Positions 49,871 to 60,286 are shown, counted from the stretch's first letter. The stretch is 64,000 bases of DNA from Bacteriovorax sp037444575 (GCA_037444575.1 JBBIME010000003.1:1-64000); one strand, 5' to 3'. Notes: generated by a model not told the origin, from the sequence alone. Translations and numbers: made by a program.

Positions 49871-51057
49871 AAAATTATTTTATTTTAATATTTGTTTTGT
49901 TTTCTTTTATTTGTGAGCGCCAGGCTTTTGCCCAGGGATTTGATTTTGATAGTCCTAATCTTGATAAACCAAAAGAAAAAAGTAGTGATAAAAAAAATAC
50001 AAGTGATCTCTCCCTTGGATCATTTGGTGGTCTAAACTTTGGAGTCTTGTTTGACGAACGCTACATGGCCGCTGGTGGAAATGCTCCAGGGACGCTTATC
50101 CATGTAAATGAATCAAATATTACAGGTAATATTGGTGACAATATTTCAATTTTGGCCGAACAACTTTTGCCAACTTCGCGTTTAACTGGAAGTGAAGATC
50201 AAATTGGAGATGATCACGGATTTGTCTACGCCATATTTTCTAATATTCCCTTAATGCCAGCAGGAACGGCGTTTAAGATAGGCAGATTTAGATTTAAGTG
50301 GGGGATTGATGCTGTATTAGATGCTCCAACAAATCCCATCTATCCTCTTGTTAGAAAAAATCTTGGATTTGTTACAGATAAAGGAATGGAGTTATCAGGT
50401 TTCATCGGAAACGTAGATTACACATTGGGATTGGCAGATGGACCTGACTATGTTGAAACCGAAGTTAAAGATTCAGCGGGAAATTCAATTGGTGTTGTTA
50501 ACAAAAGTATTCAAAATAATTCTCTTCCCTTAATCTTCAGATTAAGTTCTAAATTTTCTACTTCAAAAGTTGGGTTGTCTTATTTTGATGGAAGAAGTTA
50601 TGCTTATACTAATTTCATGAATCGCATGCCTAATGTTTCTTTCAGAACACGACACGCTGGTGGAATGGCCGATCGTTCAATGCTTTTTTATCGTCAGCAC
50701 GGGGCCGTTGATTATCAAGTGAAATGGGAAAAGTTTGATCTTTCATTAGAATATTCTCGAGGAAGAGATCAAGATTCAATCATGAATGCTAGATACCACA
50801 CCATTGGATATTTCTCTCGTATTGATTATACAATCAAGCCTCAGTCTCTTGCTCTTCAATTACAATTTGATCAGTACCATGATGGTCGTCCTGGAATAAA
50901 AGATGAGAAGTCATTATCAACTGGGCTTCAAATATACATTCACGACCAGGCCTTTATCCGAATTGGTTATATGTATAATCGCCTCGGACTTTCAAAAAAT
51001 GATAATAGTGGTGTTGTCGATAATATTGGCTTTACACAGTTTTACTTACCTTTGTAA
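49867..51057 (+). CDS. porin-like outer-membrane protein
   Basis: GTG at 49867 (KNYFILIFVLFSF) is preferred over the ATG at 49849, because GGGAG is then spaced correctly and a signal peptide follows. The 396-aa product is beta-barrel-like with many aromatic-ended strands (GDDHGFVYAIFS, FKIGRFRFKWGID, VDYQVKWEKFDLSLEYSRG) and a final QFYLPL. It resembles OprO-type or TonB-independent porins. Its last 16 nt overlap the convergent pfkB gene. Confidence 0.7.
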   Translation: MKNYFILIFVLFSFICERQAFAQGFDFDSPNLDKPKEKSSDKKNTSDLSLGSFGGLNFGVLFDERYMAAGGNAPGTLIHVNESNITGNIGDNISILAEQLLPTSRLTGSEDQIGDDHGFVYAIFSNIPLMPAGTAFKIGRFRFKWGIDAVLDAPTNPIYPLVRKNLGFVTDKGMELSGFIGNVDYTLGLADGPDYVETEVKDSAGNSIGVVNKSIQNNSLPLIFRLSSKFSTSKVGLSYFDGRSYAYTNFMNRMPNVSFRTRHAGGMADRSMLFYRQHGAVDYQVKWEKFDLSLEYSRGRDQDSIMNARYHTIGYFSRIDYTIKPQSLALQLQFDQYHDGRPGIKDEKSLSTGLQIYIHDQAFIRIGYMYNRLGLSKNDNSGVVDNIGFTQFYLPL

Positions 51058-52010
51058 TCCTGTATTTTTTTGACGGTGGTCATTTTGTAATAGTGCTTAA
51101 TATCCTTTGCATTACCAAATGCTGTTCCTGGTTGTGCCAGAGATGCAGCAGCAGCGGCCAATCCCCATCGTAAAATATCTTCACCTGATGTGTTGTTTTT
51201 ATAAAGTTGAGCAACCATCCCGCCCACCATTGAATCTCCTGCACCTACAGTAGATTGAATTTTAATTTTTGGTATTCGTCCGAAATAGGAATTATCTCTA
51301 GTCATCAACAAGGCCCCATTTTCAACAGAAGAGACACAGACATAGGGAACTTTTTCTAAAAGCTTCTGAGCGTGTTTGCAAACCTCAGAGACGGTCTTGG
51401 CATGAGACTTCGTTAGTTCCTGAAATTCAGTAATGTTTGGCTTGATGAGCATTGGTCTTTCTGTGATTAGAGTGCGCAAAATATTTCCAGGACAATCAAC
51501 GATACATTGAATTTTTTGCTTTTTTGCTTCCTTCATCAAGCGAAGGATATCATCTTGCCTCATCCCTGGAGGTAGAGAGCCACCAATTAATAATAATGAA
51601 ATATTCTTCTGATTTTCAACCAACCGAATAAGTCTTACTTTTTCTTGTTGTGAAATATGTGGACCTGGAAAGGTCAATCGCGTTTGCTTATTATCTGTTT
51701 TGTTTGATACCGTTACACAAATGCGAGAGTTACCTTTAATTTTCAAAAAATTATTTTTCACACCTTCTTCATCGAGAAGCTTTTTGATTTCTTCTCCCGT
51801 ACTGCCCCCTAAGAAACCCGTTGCAAGAACAGGAATCTTCAAGCGGGTTAATATCCGTGCAGCATTTACAGCATTTCCTCCAGGTGACCTAGTTTCATCG
51901 TGAACGTAGGATTTTTCATTGGGCCTTAGATTGTCCACAACTCCACCTAAATCAAGGGCGGGACTAGGAGTAATGGTTAAGATATAATCTTTCACAACTT
52001 TGTTGCTCAT
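51042..52010 (-). CDS. PfkB-family sugar kinase (1-phosphofructokinase-like)
   Basis: The 322-aa product has PALDLGG, SPGGNAVNAARIL (substrate loop), a GGSLPPGM block and the ATP/catalytic motif STVGAGDSMVGG (D about 259). It fits the FruK/LacC/Pfk-2 branch and phosphorylates sugar phosphates in the cytoplasm. It follows the cation ATPase with a 1-nt gap in the copper operon, an unexpected place for a sugar kinase. Confidence 0.82.
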   Translation of the reverse strand: MSNKVVKDYILTITPSPALDLGGVVDNLRPNEKSYVHDETRSPGGNAVNAARILTRLKIPVLATGFLGGSTGEEIKKLLDEEGVKNNFLKIKGNSRICVTVSNKTDNKQTRLTFPGPHISQQEKVRLIRLVENQKNISLLLIGGSLPPGMRQDDILRLMKEAKKQKIQCIVDCPGNILRTLITERPMLIKPNITEFQELTKSHAKTVSEVCKHAQKLLEKVPYVCVSSVENGALLMTRDNSYFGRIPKIKIQSTVGAGDSMVGGMVAQLYKNNTSGEDILRWGLAAAAASLAQPGTAFGNAKDIKHYYKMTTVKKIQDYKGK

Positions 52011-52011
52011 A

Positions 52012-54657
52012 TTAATTTGCGCTCTCAGCCTTGTTATGCTTCATCCACTTTCTAATTTCAATTAAAGATACAGGTATAAGAGTTAAACCGAGTAGTATAA
52101 GACATTCTATCCAGTTGATAGTTTCAACTTTGAATACTCCTCTAAAGAAGCGAACATGATGCAAGCTTATTTGGAAGATGATAGGTATTGCGACTGCAAT
52201 CAAGTGATAAATATTTGATTGCATTCCCATTTGGAAAAATGTTTTGTGCTCACTTCGACTAGCAAAAGAGCGAAAAAGTTCAGCAAATACTAAAAACGAA
52301 AAGGCATGAGTGCGTGCGGTAATTTCATCTTCATGTTTAAGACTGTAGACGTACACCCCGAGCGTAAGTATTGAAGTCATTATTCCGACAAAGGCCATTT
52401 CCTTATAGAAGCTTTTATCAAAAAAATCTTTAGGGGATGGTCTCTTTGAAAAAGCTAAAACGTTTTTTGGTACTGGCTCAGCAGCAAGCGCCAGTGAAGG
52501 CAGACCATCTGTAACTAGATTAATCCAGAGCAAGTGAACAGGAGCAAGAGGGGCAGGCAATCCCAAGCTGGCAGCTCCTAGCATGATTAAAATTTCTGAA
52601 AGATTTCCCGATAGAAGATATTGAATTGTTCTTTTGATATTTCCAAAAATAGCACGCCCTTCTTCGATCGCTGAAACAATTGTCGAAAAATTATCGTCAG
52701 TCAAAATCATTGAAGAAGCTTGTCTTGCGACCTCTGTACCGCCTTTGCCCATTGATACACCGATTGATGCTTTTTTCAAGGCCGGAGCATCGTTAACTCC
52801 ATCACCCGTCATTGCAACAATATTTCCCAAACTTTGCCACGCTTCTACTATTCGGAGTTTATGTTCAGGTGTTACTCTCGCATAAACTGCAATGTTTGTT
52901 ACTCGTTTTTCAAGCTCCGCTTGAGTTATTTGCTCTAACTCAAGACCTGTTAATACCTGATCAAATTCTCCATCTTTAATAATCCCAAGCTCACGAGCAA
53001 TGGCCTTTGCAGTATTCGGATGATCTCCCGTTATCATTACGACGATAATCCCTGCAGCCTTACACTGTTTTATGGCCTCGATACTTTCTTCTTTTGGTGG
53101 GTCAGCAATTGAGATGAGTCCTAGAAAGCTGAGATTATTTTCTACAGTTGAACTTTCTTTGAATTCATTAAAATTAAATTCCTTTGAGGACGGTAGTAAC
53201 GTTTTTGTAGCAACGACTAAAAGTCGTCTTCCTTGCGAAGAGAGTTTCTCAATGGATTCATTTATTCTGTTTTTTTCAACTTCTGTTAATCGACAGAGAG
53301 GAAGAACTGTTTCAGGTGCCCCTTTTACATGGAGAAGGACGGAATCATCAGATTTTACTGCCACACTCATTCGCCTTCTACCACTCTCAAAAGACCACTC
53401 GGCAAGACGTGGGAATAAAGTAGTTAGCTGTTTATATTCGATGTGATGATTTTTACCAGAGAATAAAAGTGCAACTTCAGTGGGGTCACCAGTTGAGCTT
53501 TCATCATCATTTAGACTAGCATTATTACAAAGAACTGAAGATTGTATGAGCGCTCGTATACTAGGATGAGTTTCAGTTGAAAGAGTAGATTCATTTATAA
53601 TTCCACTATCTAAAGTAAAAGTCTCACGAACTCGCATTTTTCCAGTTGTTAGAGTTCCAGTTTTGTCGGTACAGATGACGTTTGTTGATCCGAGAGTTTC
53701 AACTGCAGGGAGATGGCGAACGATTGCATTTCGTTTGGCCATACGATGGGTTGCTAGAGAGAGTGCAAGAGTCACAATCGTTGGTAGCCCTTCAGGAATG
53801 GCCGCAACCGCAAGGCTAATAGCAGTCATGAGTACAGTAATCCATTCTTCTCCATGAACTATACCTAAGACAGCAACGATAAGAATAACGCCTGCACAGA
53901 AGATGAGGAGTTTATTACTAACTTGTTCCAAGAGAGTTTGTAATGGAGTCTTGACGTTTTCAGCAGATTCTAACATCTCTGCTATTTTTCCCATTTCCGA
54001 AGACATGCCAATGGCCGTGACCAATGCTTGTGTGCTTCCAGTACTAATTGCTGTTCCAGCAAAAAGCATATTTTTTCGATCTGCCAGAATTGAAAGTGTT
54101 GGTAATGGAGATTCAATTTTACTGACAGGCAATGATTCGCCAGTAAGAATCATTTCATCTACTGATAGTTGGGAAGCCTTTAATACGCGTGCATCTGCTG
54201 ACACATAATCACCTGCCTCTAAAATTAGAATATCTCCGAGTGTTACATTTGAAGCAGAAACTTCAACAATATTTCCTTCTCTTAATACGCGAGTTTTGGG
54301 CGCTGAAAGTTTTTTCAAAGCTTCCACTGCTTCTTCTGCTCGTGTTTCCTGAATAAAACCTATAAAAGAATTTATGATGACAATAGTAATGATTGCAATG
54401 GAGTCAACGATTTCTCTGAGAACTACAGATATGATTGTGGCAAAAAGAAGAATGATAACAACGGGACTTTTAAGTTGATTGAGAAGTCGTTGTAGATTTC
54501 CCATTTTTTTTTCAACTTTAAAAATATTAAACCCAAATCGACTTTGTCTGGATACAACTTCAGATAAAGATAAGCCATTCTCAACGTTTGTTTCGAGTTC
54601 TTTTAAAACGTCAGCGACATTTTTCGACCACGGAGAATTGATTGGATTTGATATCAT
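52012..54657 (-). CDS. P2-type cation-transporting ATPase (Ca2+/Mn2+-like)
   Basis: The 881-aa product has the TGES dephosphorylation loop (LTGESLPVSK), AIPEGLPTIV in TM4 (about 289, the Ca-site PEGLP), CTDKTGTLT with the phosphorylated Asp (about 329), and GDGVNDAPALKKASIG (about 619). The C-terminal TM bundle includes the LLWINLVTDGLPSLAL helix of P2A pumps. It would export Ca2+ or Mn2+. It overlaps cusA by 4 nt and so is co-expressed with copper efflux genes. Confidence 0.88.
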   Translation of the reverse strand: MISNPINSPWSKNVADVLKELETNVENGLSLSEVVSRQSRFGFNIFKVEKKMGNLQRLLNQLKSPVVIILLFATIISVVLREIVDSIAIITIVIINSFIGFIQETRAEEAVEALKKLSAPKTRVLREGNIVEVSASNVTLGDILILEAGDYVSADARVLKASQLSVDEMILTGESLPVSKIESPLPTLSILADRKNMLFAGTAISTGSTQALVTAIGMSSEMGKIAEMLESAENVKTPLQTLLEQVSNKLLIFCAGVILIVAVLGIVHGEEWITVLMTAISLAVAAIPEGLPTIVTLALSLATHRMAKRNAIVRHLPAVETLGSTNVICTDKTGTLTTGKMRVRETFTLDSGIINESTLSTETHPSIRALIQSSVLCNNASLNDDESSTGDPTEVALLFSGKNHHIEYKQLTTLFPRLAEWSFESGRRRMSVAVKSDDSVLLHVKGAPETVLPLCRLTEVEKNRINESIEKLSSQGRRLLVVATKTLLPSSKEFNFNEFKESSTVENNLSFLGLISIADPPKEESIEAIKQCKAAGIIVVMITGDHPNTAKAIARELGIIKDGEFDQVLTGLELEQITQAELEKRVTNIAVYARVTPEHKLRIVEAWQSLGNIVAMTGDGVNDAPALKKASIGVSMGKGGTEVARQASSMILTDDNFSTIVSAIEEGRAIFGNIKRTIQYLLSGNLSEILIMLGAASLGLPAPLAPVHLLWINLVTDGLPSLALAAEPVPKNVLAFSKRPSPKDFFDKSFYKEMAFVGIMTSILTLGVYVYSLKHEDEITARTHAFSFLVFAELFRSFASRSEHKTFFQMGMQSNIYHLIAVAIPIIFQISLHHVRFFRGVFKVETINWIECLILLGLTLIPVSLIEIRKWMKHNKAESAN

Positions 54658-57600
54658 GGAGTCCTCTGATTTTCAGCTTTTTCTTCTCTCATTCTATAAA
54701 CAACGGGAATAATGATGAGAGTAAGAATCATCAATGTTACGAGTCCTCCAAACATTGGCGAAGAGAGACGTTTCATTACATCAGCTCCAAGTCCTGTAGC
54801 AAACATCACTGGCAAGAGTCCAAATATATTCATGCTGACGGCCATGAGAACGGGTCTTAAGCTTTTTTGTGCTCCTTCGATAGTTGCAAGAGTATAGTCA
54901 TTTGTAGTTTGGAGGTTTCCGCTTTCTCTTCTTGCTTTCCATGCTTCATCAAGAAAGACAACCATGATAGAAGCAGTTTCGACAGCAACTCCGATAAGAG
55001 CAATGGCCCCTGCCCAAACTGCAACGCTGGTATAATATTTTAAAATCCACATAAGAAGAATACCTCCTACAAGTGAGATTGGGACCGAAACCATAATCAT
55101 CACTGATTTTGAAATCGATTTCATACTCATATATAGAAATCCAAAAATTAAAATGAGAGTGAGAGGTACGACAATTTTCATTCTCGCTTGCATGCGTTCA
55201 AGATATTCGTATTGACCAGTCCAAGTGATAAAGTATCCCGGTGGAATTTTTAATTCGCGTTTTACGGCCTCTTTAGCATCATTGACATAACTTCCGGGAT
55301 CGCGATCTTTGAGGTCGATATAAACATATCCCGCGAGAGAACCATTTTCATCTAGCACCATGGGAGGACCCATTCGAGTTGTGAATTTTCCGAGCTGACC
55401 CAAAGGTACTTGAGTTCCTGTTGGTGTCGCCACAAGAATTCGATTCAATTTCTCAAGATTATCTCTTAGCTCTCTCGGGTAACGAACATTAATTGTGTAC
55501 CTTTCACGCCCTTCGACTGTTTGAGAAATTTCCATTCCTCCAATGGCAGTTTCAACAACCATCTGAGCATCGCCAACGTTGAGTCCATATCGGGCCAGTG
55601 CGGATCTATCAGGCTCAAAGTCTATATAGTAGCCACCAATTATGCGTTCGGCATAAGCACTTCTTGTTCCTTTTACTTTGCTTAATGTTCTCTCAAGTTG
55701 CTGGCCGATATCCTCTATAACGCTTAAATCTTTTCCAAAAATTTTAATACCTACTGGTGTACGAATACCTGTTGAGAGCATATCGATGCGACCTCGTACT
55801 GGTTTGGTCCATGCTCGGCTTACTCCAGGTATTTTTACTGCTTCATCTAGTTTTGCAATAAGATCGTCGTTAGATATTCCTTTTCGCCACAGATGGCGAG
55901 GTTTTAATCTAATAGTAAACTCCATCATTGAAAGAGGTGCCGGATCAGTGGCCGTTTCAAATCTTCCTGCTTTTCCAAAGACAGATTCAACTTCAGGGAT
56001 TGATTTAATTGCGGCCCCTTGTCTTGTTAAGAGATCACTTGCAGTTGTCACAGAAATACCTGGAACAGTAATGGGCATATAAAGCAAATCACCTTCCCAA
56101 AGAGGCGGCATAAATTCTGAACCTAAGCGAGTAAATGCAAAAATGCTTATACCGATGAGAACTGCAAGGCCCGTAAAAACTAATTTAGTATTACGAAGAC
56201 TCCACTCAAGTACAGGCCTGTAACCGTTCTTTAAAAAGCGATTGATGGGGTTTTCATTTTCAGAACGAATTTTGCCTTTTACAAAGAAAGCAATAAGTGG
56301 AGGAGTGACAGTGATTGATACGAGGGCCGCTGCAATCATTGCAAATGTTTTTGTATAGGCGAGTGGATGAAAGAGTTTTCCCTCCTGCGCTTGTAGTGCA
56401 AAAATAGGAAGAAATGAGACACCAATAATGAGAAGAGCGCTAAAAATAGAAGGGCCTAATTCTTTGCAAGCTTCTATCGCAAGCTCACTAGATGGTCTGG
56501 AATTAGTATTTTCAGAAAGTTTTTTATGAGTATTTTCAATAAAGACAACAACGCCATCGACGATGTCACCGACGGCCAAGATGATACCTCCCATCGACAT
56601 AATATTTAGACTTATATTCAGATAGTACAGGGGAATCATTGAAATCAAGACTGATAATGGAAGAGTGATCGCAACAACAATTGTACTGCGAATATGAAAA
56701 AGAAAAATTAAGATCACCAAACATACGATGACAATTTCTTCAAAAATATTTTCCCCAAGAGTTGTGATTGCTTCTTTTATTAAACTGGATCTATCATAAG
56801 AAATTTTAAGCTCAAGACCTGGTGGAAATGCACCTTTAACATCATTAATTTTCTTTTTTATAGCTTCGATAACTCGACTTGCATCTTCACCTTGTCTCAT
56901 GACGACAAGACCGCCAACGGTATCTCCTTTTCCATCAAGATCTGAGAGTCCACGGCGAATATTTGGTCCCATACTGACTTTTCCGACATCAGCAACTCGA
57001 ATGGGAGTGTTATTTTGACCGACTCCTAGAGAAATGTTTTCAATCTCTTTTGGATTTTTGATATATCCAAGGCCTCTTACGTAGTATTCGCGTTCAGAAA
57101 TTTCTAGAGTTCTACCGCCAACATCTTTGTTGTTATTTCTAATAGCATTTACTACTTTTTCAATAGGCATTTTTAAAGCAGCGAGACGATTGGGGTCCAC
57201 TTCGACTTGATATTGCTTTTCATATCCTCCAACGCTTGTCACTTCAGCTACTCCAGGAACAGAAGCAAGCCAATATCTTAAATACCAATCTTGAAATGTT
57301 TTAATCTCAGAAAGATTATAGCGATTGGATTTATCAACAAGTGCATATTGAAAAACCCAGCCAACTCCAGTCGCATCAGGTCCAATTGTGGGAGTTACAC
57401 CTTGTGGAAGTTGTCCCGATAGTTTTGAGAGATATTCAATTACTCTTGATCTTGCCCAATAAAGATCTGTTCCATCTTTAAAGATGACATAGACAAAAGA
57501 CATTCCAAACATAGAAAAACCACGAGCGACGGATACTTTGGGGGCAGAAACCATTGCTGTAACTAAGGGGTAAGTAATTTGGCTTTCAATGAGATCAGGA

Positions 57601-57770
57601 CTTCTTCCCATCCATTCTGTGAATATGATTACCTGAGTTTCAGAAAGATCTGGAATGGCATCCACCTTAATATTTTTTAAACAGTAGATTCCCCACAGGC
57701 CTAAAAGTGCAGCAATGACGAATGTAAGCTTAGAATTTTTTCCACACCAAGAGATTATTTTTTCAATCAT
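54654..57770 (-). CDS. cusA: CusA-type heavy-metal RND efflux pump
   Basis: The 1038-aa inner-membrane proton antiporter has 12 TM helices in two repeats with large periplasmic loops. Visible are IPDLSETQVIIFTEW, MGRSPDLIE.Q..YP, and the TM4 segment AVGDIVDGVVVFIENTHKKL (about 400), closer to CusA (monovalent Cu/Ag) than to CzcA. The C-terminal repeat ends in MFGGLVTLMILTLIIIPVVY. With cusB and cusC it forms a tripartite pump moving Cu(I)/Ag(I) out of the cell. Confidence 0.9.
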   Translation of the reverse strand: MIEKIISWCGKNSKLTFVIAALLGLWGIYCLKNIKVDAIPDLSETQVIIFTEWMGRSPDLIESQITYPLVTAMVSAPKVSVARGFSMFGMSFVYVIFKDGTDLYWARSRVIEYLSKLSGQLPQGVTPTIGPDATGVGWVFQYALVDKSNRYNLSEIKTFQDWYLRYWLASVPGVAEVTSVGGYEKQYQVEVDPNRLAALKMPIEKVVNAIRNNNKDVGGRTLEISEREYYVRGLGYIKNPKEIENISLGVGQNNTPIRVADVGKVSMGPNIRRGLSDLDGKGDTVGGLVVMRQGEDASRVIEAIKKKINDVKGAFPPGLELKISYDRSSLIKEAITTLGENIFEEIVIVCLVILIFLFHIRSTIVVAITLPLSVLISMIPLYYLNISLNIMSMGGIILAVGDIVDGVVVFIENTHKKLSENTNSRPSSELAIEACKELGPSIFSALLIIGVSFLPIFALQAQEGKLFHPLAYTKTFAMIAAALVSITVTPPLIAFFVKGKIRSENENPINRFLKNGYRPVLEWSLRNTKLVFTGLAVLIGISIFAFTRLGSEFMPPLWEGDLLYMPITVPGISVTTASDLLTRQGAAIKSIPEVESVFGKAGRFETATDPAPLSMMEFTIRLKPRHLWRKGISNDDLIAKLDEAVKIPGVSRAWTKPVRGRIDMLSTGIRTPVGIKIFGKDLSVIEDIGQQLERTLSKVKGTRSAYAERIIGGYYIDFEPDRSALARYGLNVGDAQMVVETAIGGMEISQTVEGRERYTINVRYPRELRDNLEKLNRILVATPTGTQVPLGQLGKFTTRMGPPMVLDENGSLAGYVYIDLKDRDPGSYVNDAKEAVKRELKIPPGYFITWTGQYEYLERMQARMKIVVPLTLILIFGFLYMSMKSISKSVMIMVSVPISLVGGILLMWILKYYTSVAVWAGAIALIGVAVETASIMVVFLDEAWKARRESGNLQTTNDYTLATIEGAQKSLRPVLMAVSMNIFGLLPVMFATGLGADVMKRLSSPMFGGLVTLMILTLIIIPVVYRMREEKAENQRTP

Positions 57771-57779
57771 AGTTTTGGC

Positions 57780-58889
57780 TCACTTTCCGGTATGCCCACT
57801 GTGCCCACTTGGCGCAGATGATCCTTTTTGCATGGTTGCTTGCAGCTTACTTTCAGCATCGATTAAAAAGTGAGCGCTGCTTACAACTTCTTCACCGGCA
57901 TTTAGTCCGGAGAGAATTATGAATGAATTACCAATTCGGGGTCCTGTTCTAACAACTCGCGGATCAAATCTAGAAGTAGATGACTTAACAAAAACAATTT
58001 TTCTGATTCCAGTATCGATGATTGCATCTTCTGGAACGATAATTGCTTCACCTAAATTTTTTCTTAGTTCTACGTTGACAAACATTCCAGGTTTTAGTTT
58101 CTGATCACGATTGTCCATTTCAATTCTTGCTTTTGCGGTCCTTGTTTCTAAATCAATCTCTGGATAAATGTAGCTGATTTTTCCTGTTAAAACGTGAGCT
58201 GGGTCATAGGGGAGTTGGATTTGGGCAACATCTCCGACAGATATGGCAGTGACATCATACTCATAAAGAGTCACTAAAATCCAAACGCGAGTAAGATCAG
58301 CTATATGATAGAGTTCCATTTCGGGAGTTATATACATTCCAGAAATGGCCGTTTTATTGATGATGAAACCATCAACAGGGGAATCAAAAGTAATAGTTCG
58401 TTTAGCTTTTCCACTTTGAGATATTTTTTCAATTTCTTCTTTTGGTACTCCCCAAAGTTTTAATCTATCTAGAGCTGCTTTCGCTATTTCTTTTCCAATA
58501 GGACCTTGTCTTCTTGCTTGGAGATATTCCTCTTGAGTTGAGACCAAATCAGGACTATAAAGTTCAAATAGTGATTGGCCTTTTTTTATAGGTTTTCCAA
58601 TATAGTCAGCATAAATTCGCTCGATCCAACCATTAATTTTTGTGTGGACATGAGCTTCTCGTTGTTGATCAGCAGTAATCGTTCCCACAGTCCTTATCGT
58701 GTTTTCAACTATTTTTTTTTCTGCTTTTGTTACTCTTAAACCAATTTTTTGTTGTTGGATATCTGGAACGTCTATAGAAACTCTTGGCTCCTCTTTTTGA
58801 ACAGTTTGCTGAACAGTTTTATGTTCAGTATGTTGAGAAAAACAAATAGATGAAAAAAATAGACCAAAGAAAAAAAATGCATATCTCAT
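57780..58889 (-). CDS. cusB: CusB-like periplasmic adaptor protein
   Basis: The 369-aa product has a signal peptide and the HlyD/RND adaptor plan: a lipoyl-like part (TKINGWIERIYADYIGKPIKKGQ), a helical hairpin (VSTQEEYLQARRQ), a barrel domain (DVAQIQLPYDPAHVLTGKISYIYPEIDLETRTAKARIEM) and a membrane-proximal end. The last 14 residues are Ser/Gly/His-rich (SGHSGHTGK) and may bind metal. It abuts cusC (1-nt overlap) and cusA (9-nt gap). Confidence 0.88.
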   Translation of the reverse strand: MRYAFFFFGLFFSSICFSQHTEHKTVQQTVQKEEPRVSIDVPDIQQQKIGLRVTKAEKKIVENTIRTVGTITADQQREAHVHTKINGWIERIYADYIGKPIKKGQSLFELYSPDLVSTQEEYLQARRQGPIGKEIAKAALDRLKLWGVPKEEIEKISQSGKAKRTITFDSPVDGFIINKTAISGMYITPEMELYHIADLTRVWILVTLYEYDVTAISVGDVAQIQLPYDPAHVLTGKISYIYPEIDLETRTAKARIEMDNRDQKLKPGMFVNVELRKNLGEAIIVPEDAIIDTGIRKIVFVKSSTSRFDPRVVRTGPRIGNSFIILSGLNAGEEVVSSAHFLIDAESKLQATMQKGSSAPSGHSGHTGK

Positions 58890-60286
58890 TACATATTCCC
58901 CATTCCCGAACCAGTTTGAGTCGATTCAGAAGATTTTGATTTCCGAGATGGACCACTCATTCCTTGTCCCATATTTACGGTATCGGAGCCTGTCGTTTGC
59001 ATAGCGCTTCCCATTGTTCCTCCACTAAAAAGACTAGGTCTATTCGGGGCAAATCGTAAAATAGGAGGTGACGAAAGCAAATTATTAAGTCGTGTTTTTG
59101 CTATCTCTACATCAATTTGAGCCGCAAGATATTCTAGCTCCTGCGTTTTTTGAATTTTGAGTGTTTCAAGAAATTGCCCAATGGGAAGGCGTTTTGAGAT
59201 ATAGCCAGACTTTGCATTTTGTACTGCAAGAGTTGTCGTAGGTATTATAGAATCCCTGTAAAGAGAGACAACATCCCGAGAGGTTTTTAATTGTAGTTTA
59301 GCATCGATCATTTCGGAATTTAGACGATTTTCAAGATTTGTTTTCTCCATGATAGCCGCTTCACGATCTTTTCCTGCCGCTGATATAAGCTCTGACTGTT
59401 TTCTCCAAAAAAATAATGGAAAATTGATTCCTACCATGACTCCCCAATTGGATTTCTCATTCATCATATCGGAACTTGGTTTCATCGCCATTCCTTGTAA
59501 AACGAAATCAGGAAAATAGGTAAGGCGAGCTAGTTTTTCTTCTTTCTCTGAGAGGCTAAGTTGAAAATTTAAAGATTTTAGTTCCGACTGATCACGCAGT
59601 ATAGAAGAATCATTTTTTTGTTCATCAATATTTGTGAATTTTACTTCAAGCAATCCAAGTATAGAATTCGATGGTTTATTGCGAAGTTCATTGAGAATCG
59701 ACAAGAGAGCATCTCTTTCTCTTTGTAGTTTTATTTTTTCAACCTCAATAATATCTAGTTCAATTTTGGCGAGTAACCATTCATGGTGACCCGAATCGCC
59801 AGACTTATATCTTGCCTTTGTACTTTCTACTGCATTTTCGAGAATATTCTTAATCTTTTCATTGAAAACAATGGCCTGTTGATTTAAGTAGGCCCGATAA
59901 TATGTTTGAGATGCCAGAATGAAAATTTCTCGTTTTGTTGTTTCGGCATCACTTAATGAGGATTTTGCACGATCTTCTGCTATGTCTGATTTTGCTCCAA
60001 GTTTTCCAGGGAATGGGATTGTTTGACTAATTTGATAGCGAGTGACAGACCCCATACTTCCATCAAATGGGATTTGATCTTTCCCGATGGCAATGAATGG
60101 ATCATCAAATGTTGCCGTTGGTTTTACTTTATGGGCAAATGCTTGAGCACGAAGTAATGCTGCCTGTATATTTGGATTAGCTTTCACAACCTCATCTAAA
60201 AATTCATCAAGAGTTACTGCCTTCACGGTATCCGATAAAATTAATATAAATAATAGCGTTGAAAAAATGTGACCGAATTTTCTCAT
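58889..60286 (-). CDS. cusC: CusC/TolC-like outer-membrane efflux protein
   Basis: The 465-aa product has a signal peptide and two outer-membrane-efflux repeats (AFAHKVKPTATFDDPFIAIGKDQIPF; ESTKARYKSGDSGHHEWLLAKIE). The Met/Gly/Ser-rich C-terminal tail (MGSAMQTTGSDTVNMGQGM...) of about 40 residues is unusual for TolC proteins and might bind Cu(I). It overlaps copA by 4 nt and cusB by 1 nt. Confidence 0.85.
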   Translation of the reverse strand: MRKFGHIFSTLLFILILSDTVKAVTLDEFLDEVVKANPNIQAALLRAQAFAHKVKPTATFDDPFIAIGKDQIPFDGSMGSVTRYQISQTIPFPGKLGAKSDIAEDRAKSSLSDAETTKREIFILASQTYYRAYLNQQAIVFNEKIKNILENAVESTKARYKSGDSGHHEWLLAKIELDIIEVEKIKLQRERDALLSILNELRNKPSNSILGLLEVKFTNIDEQKNDSSILRDQSELKSLNFQLSLSEKEEKLARLTYFPDFVLQGMAMKPSSDMMNEKSNWGVMVGINFPLFFWRKQSELISAAGKDREAAIMEKTNLENRLNSEMIDAKLQLKTSRDVVSLYRDSIIPTTTLAVQNAKSGYISKRLPIGQFLETLKIQKTQELEYLAAQIDVEIAKTRLNNLLSSPPILRFAPNRPSLFSGGTMGSAMQTTGSDTVNMGQGMSGPSRKSKSSESTQTGSGMGNM

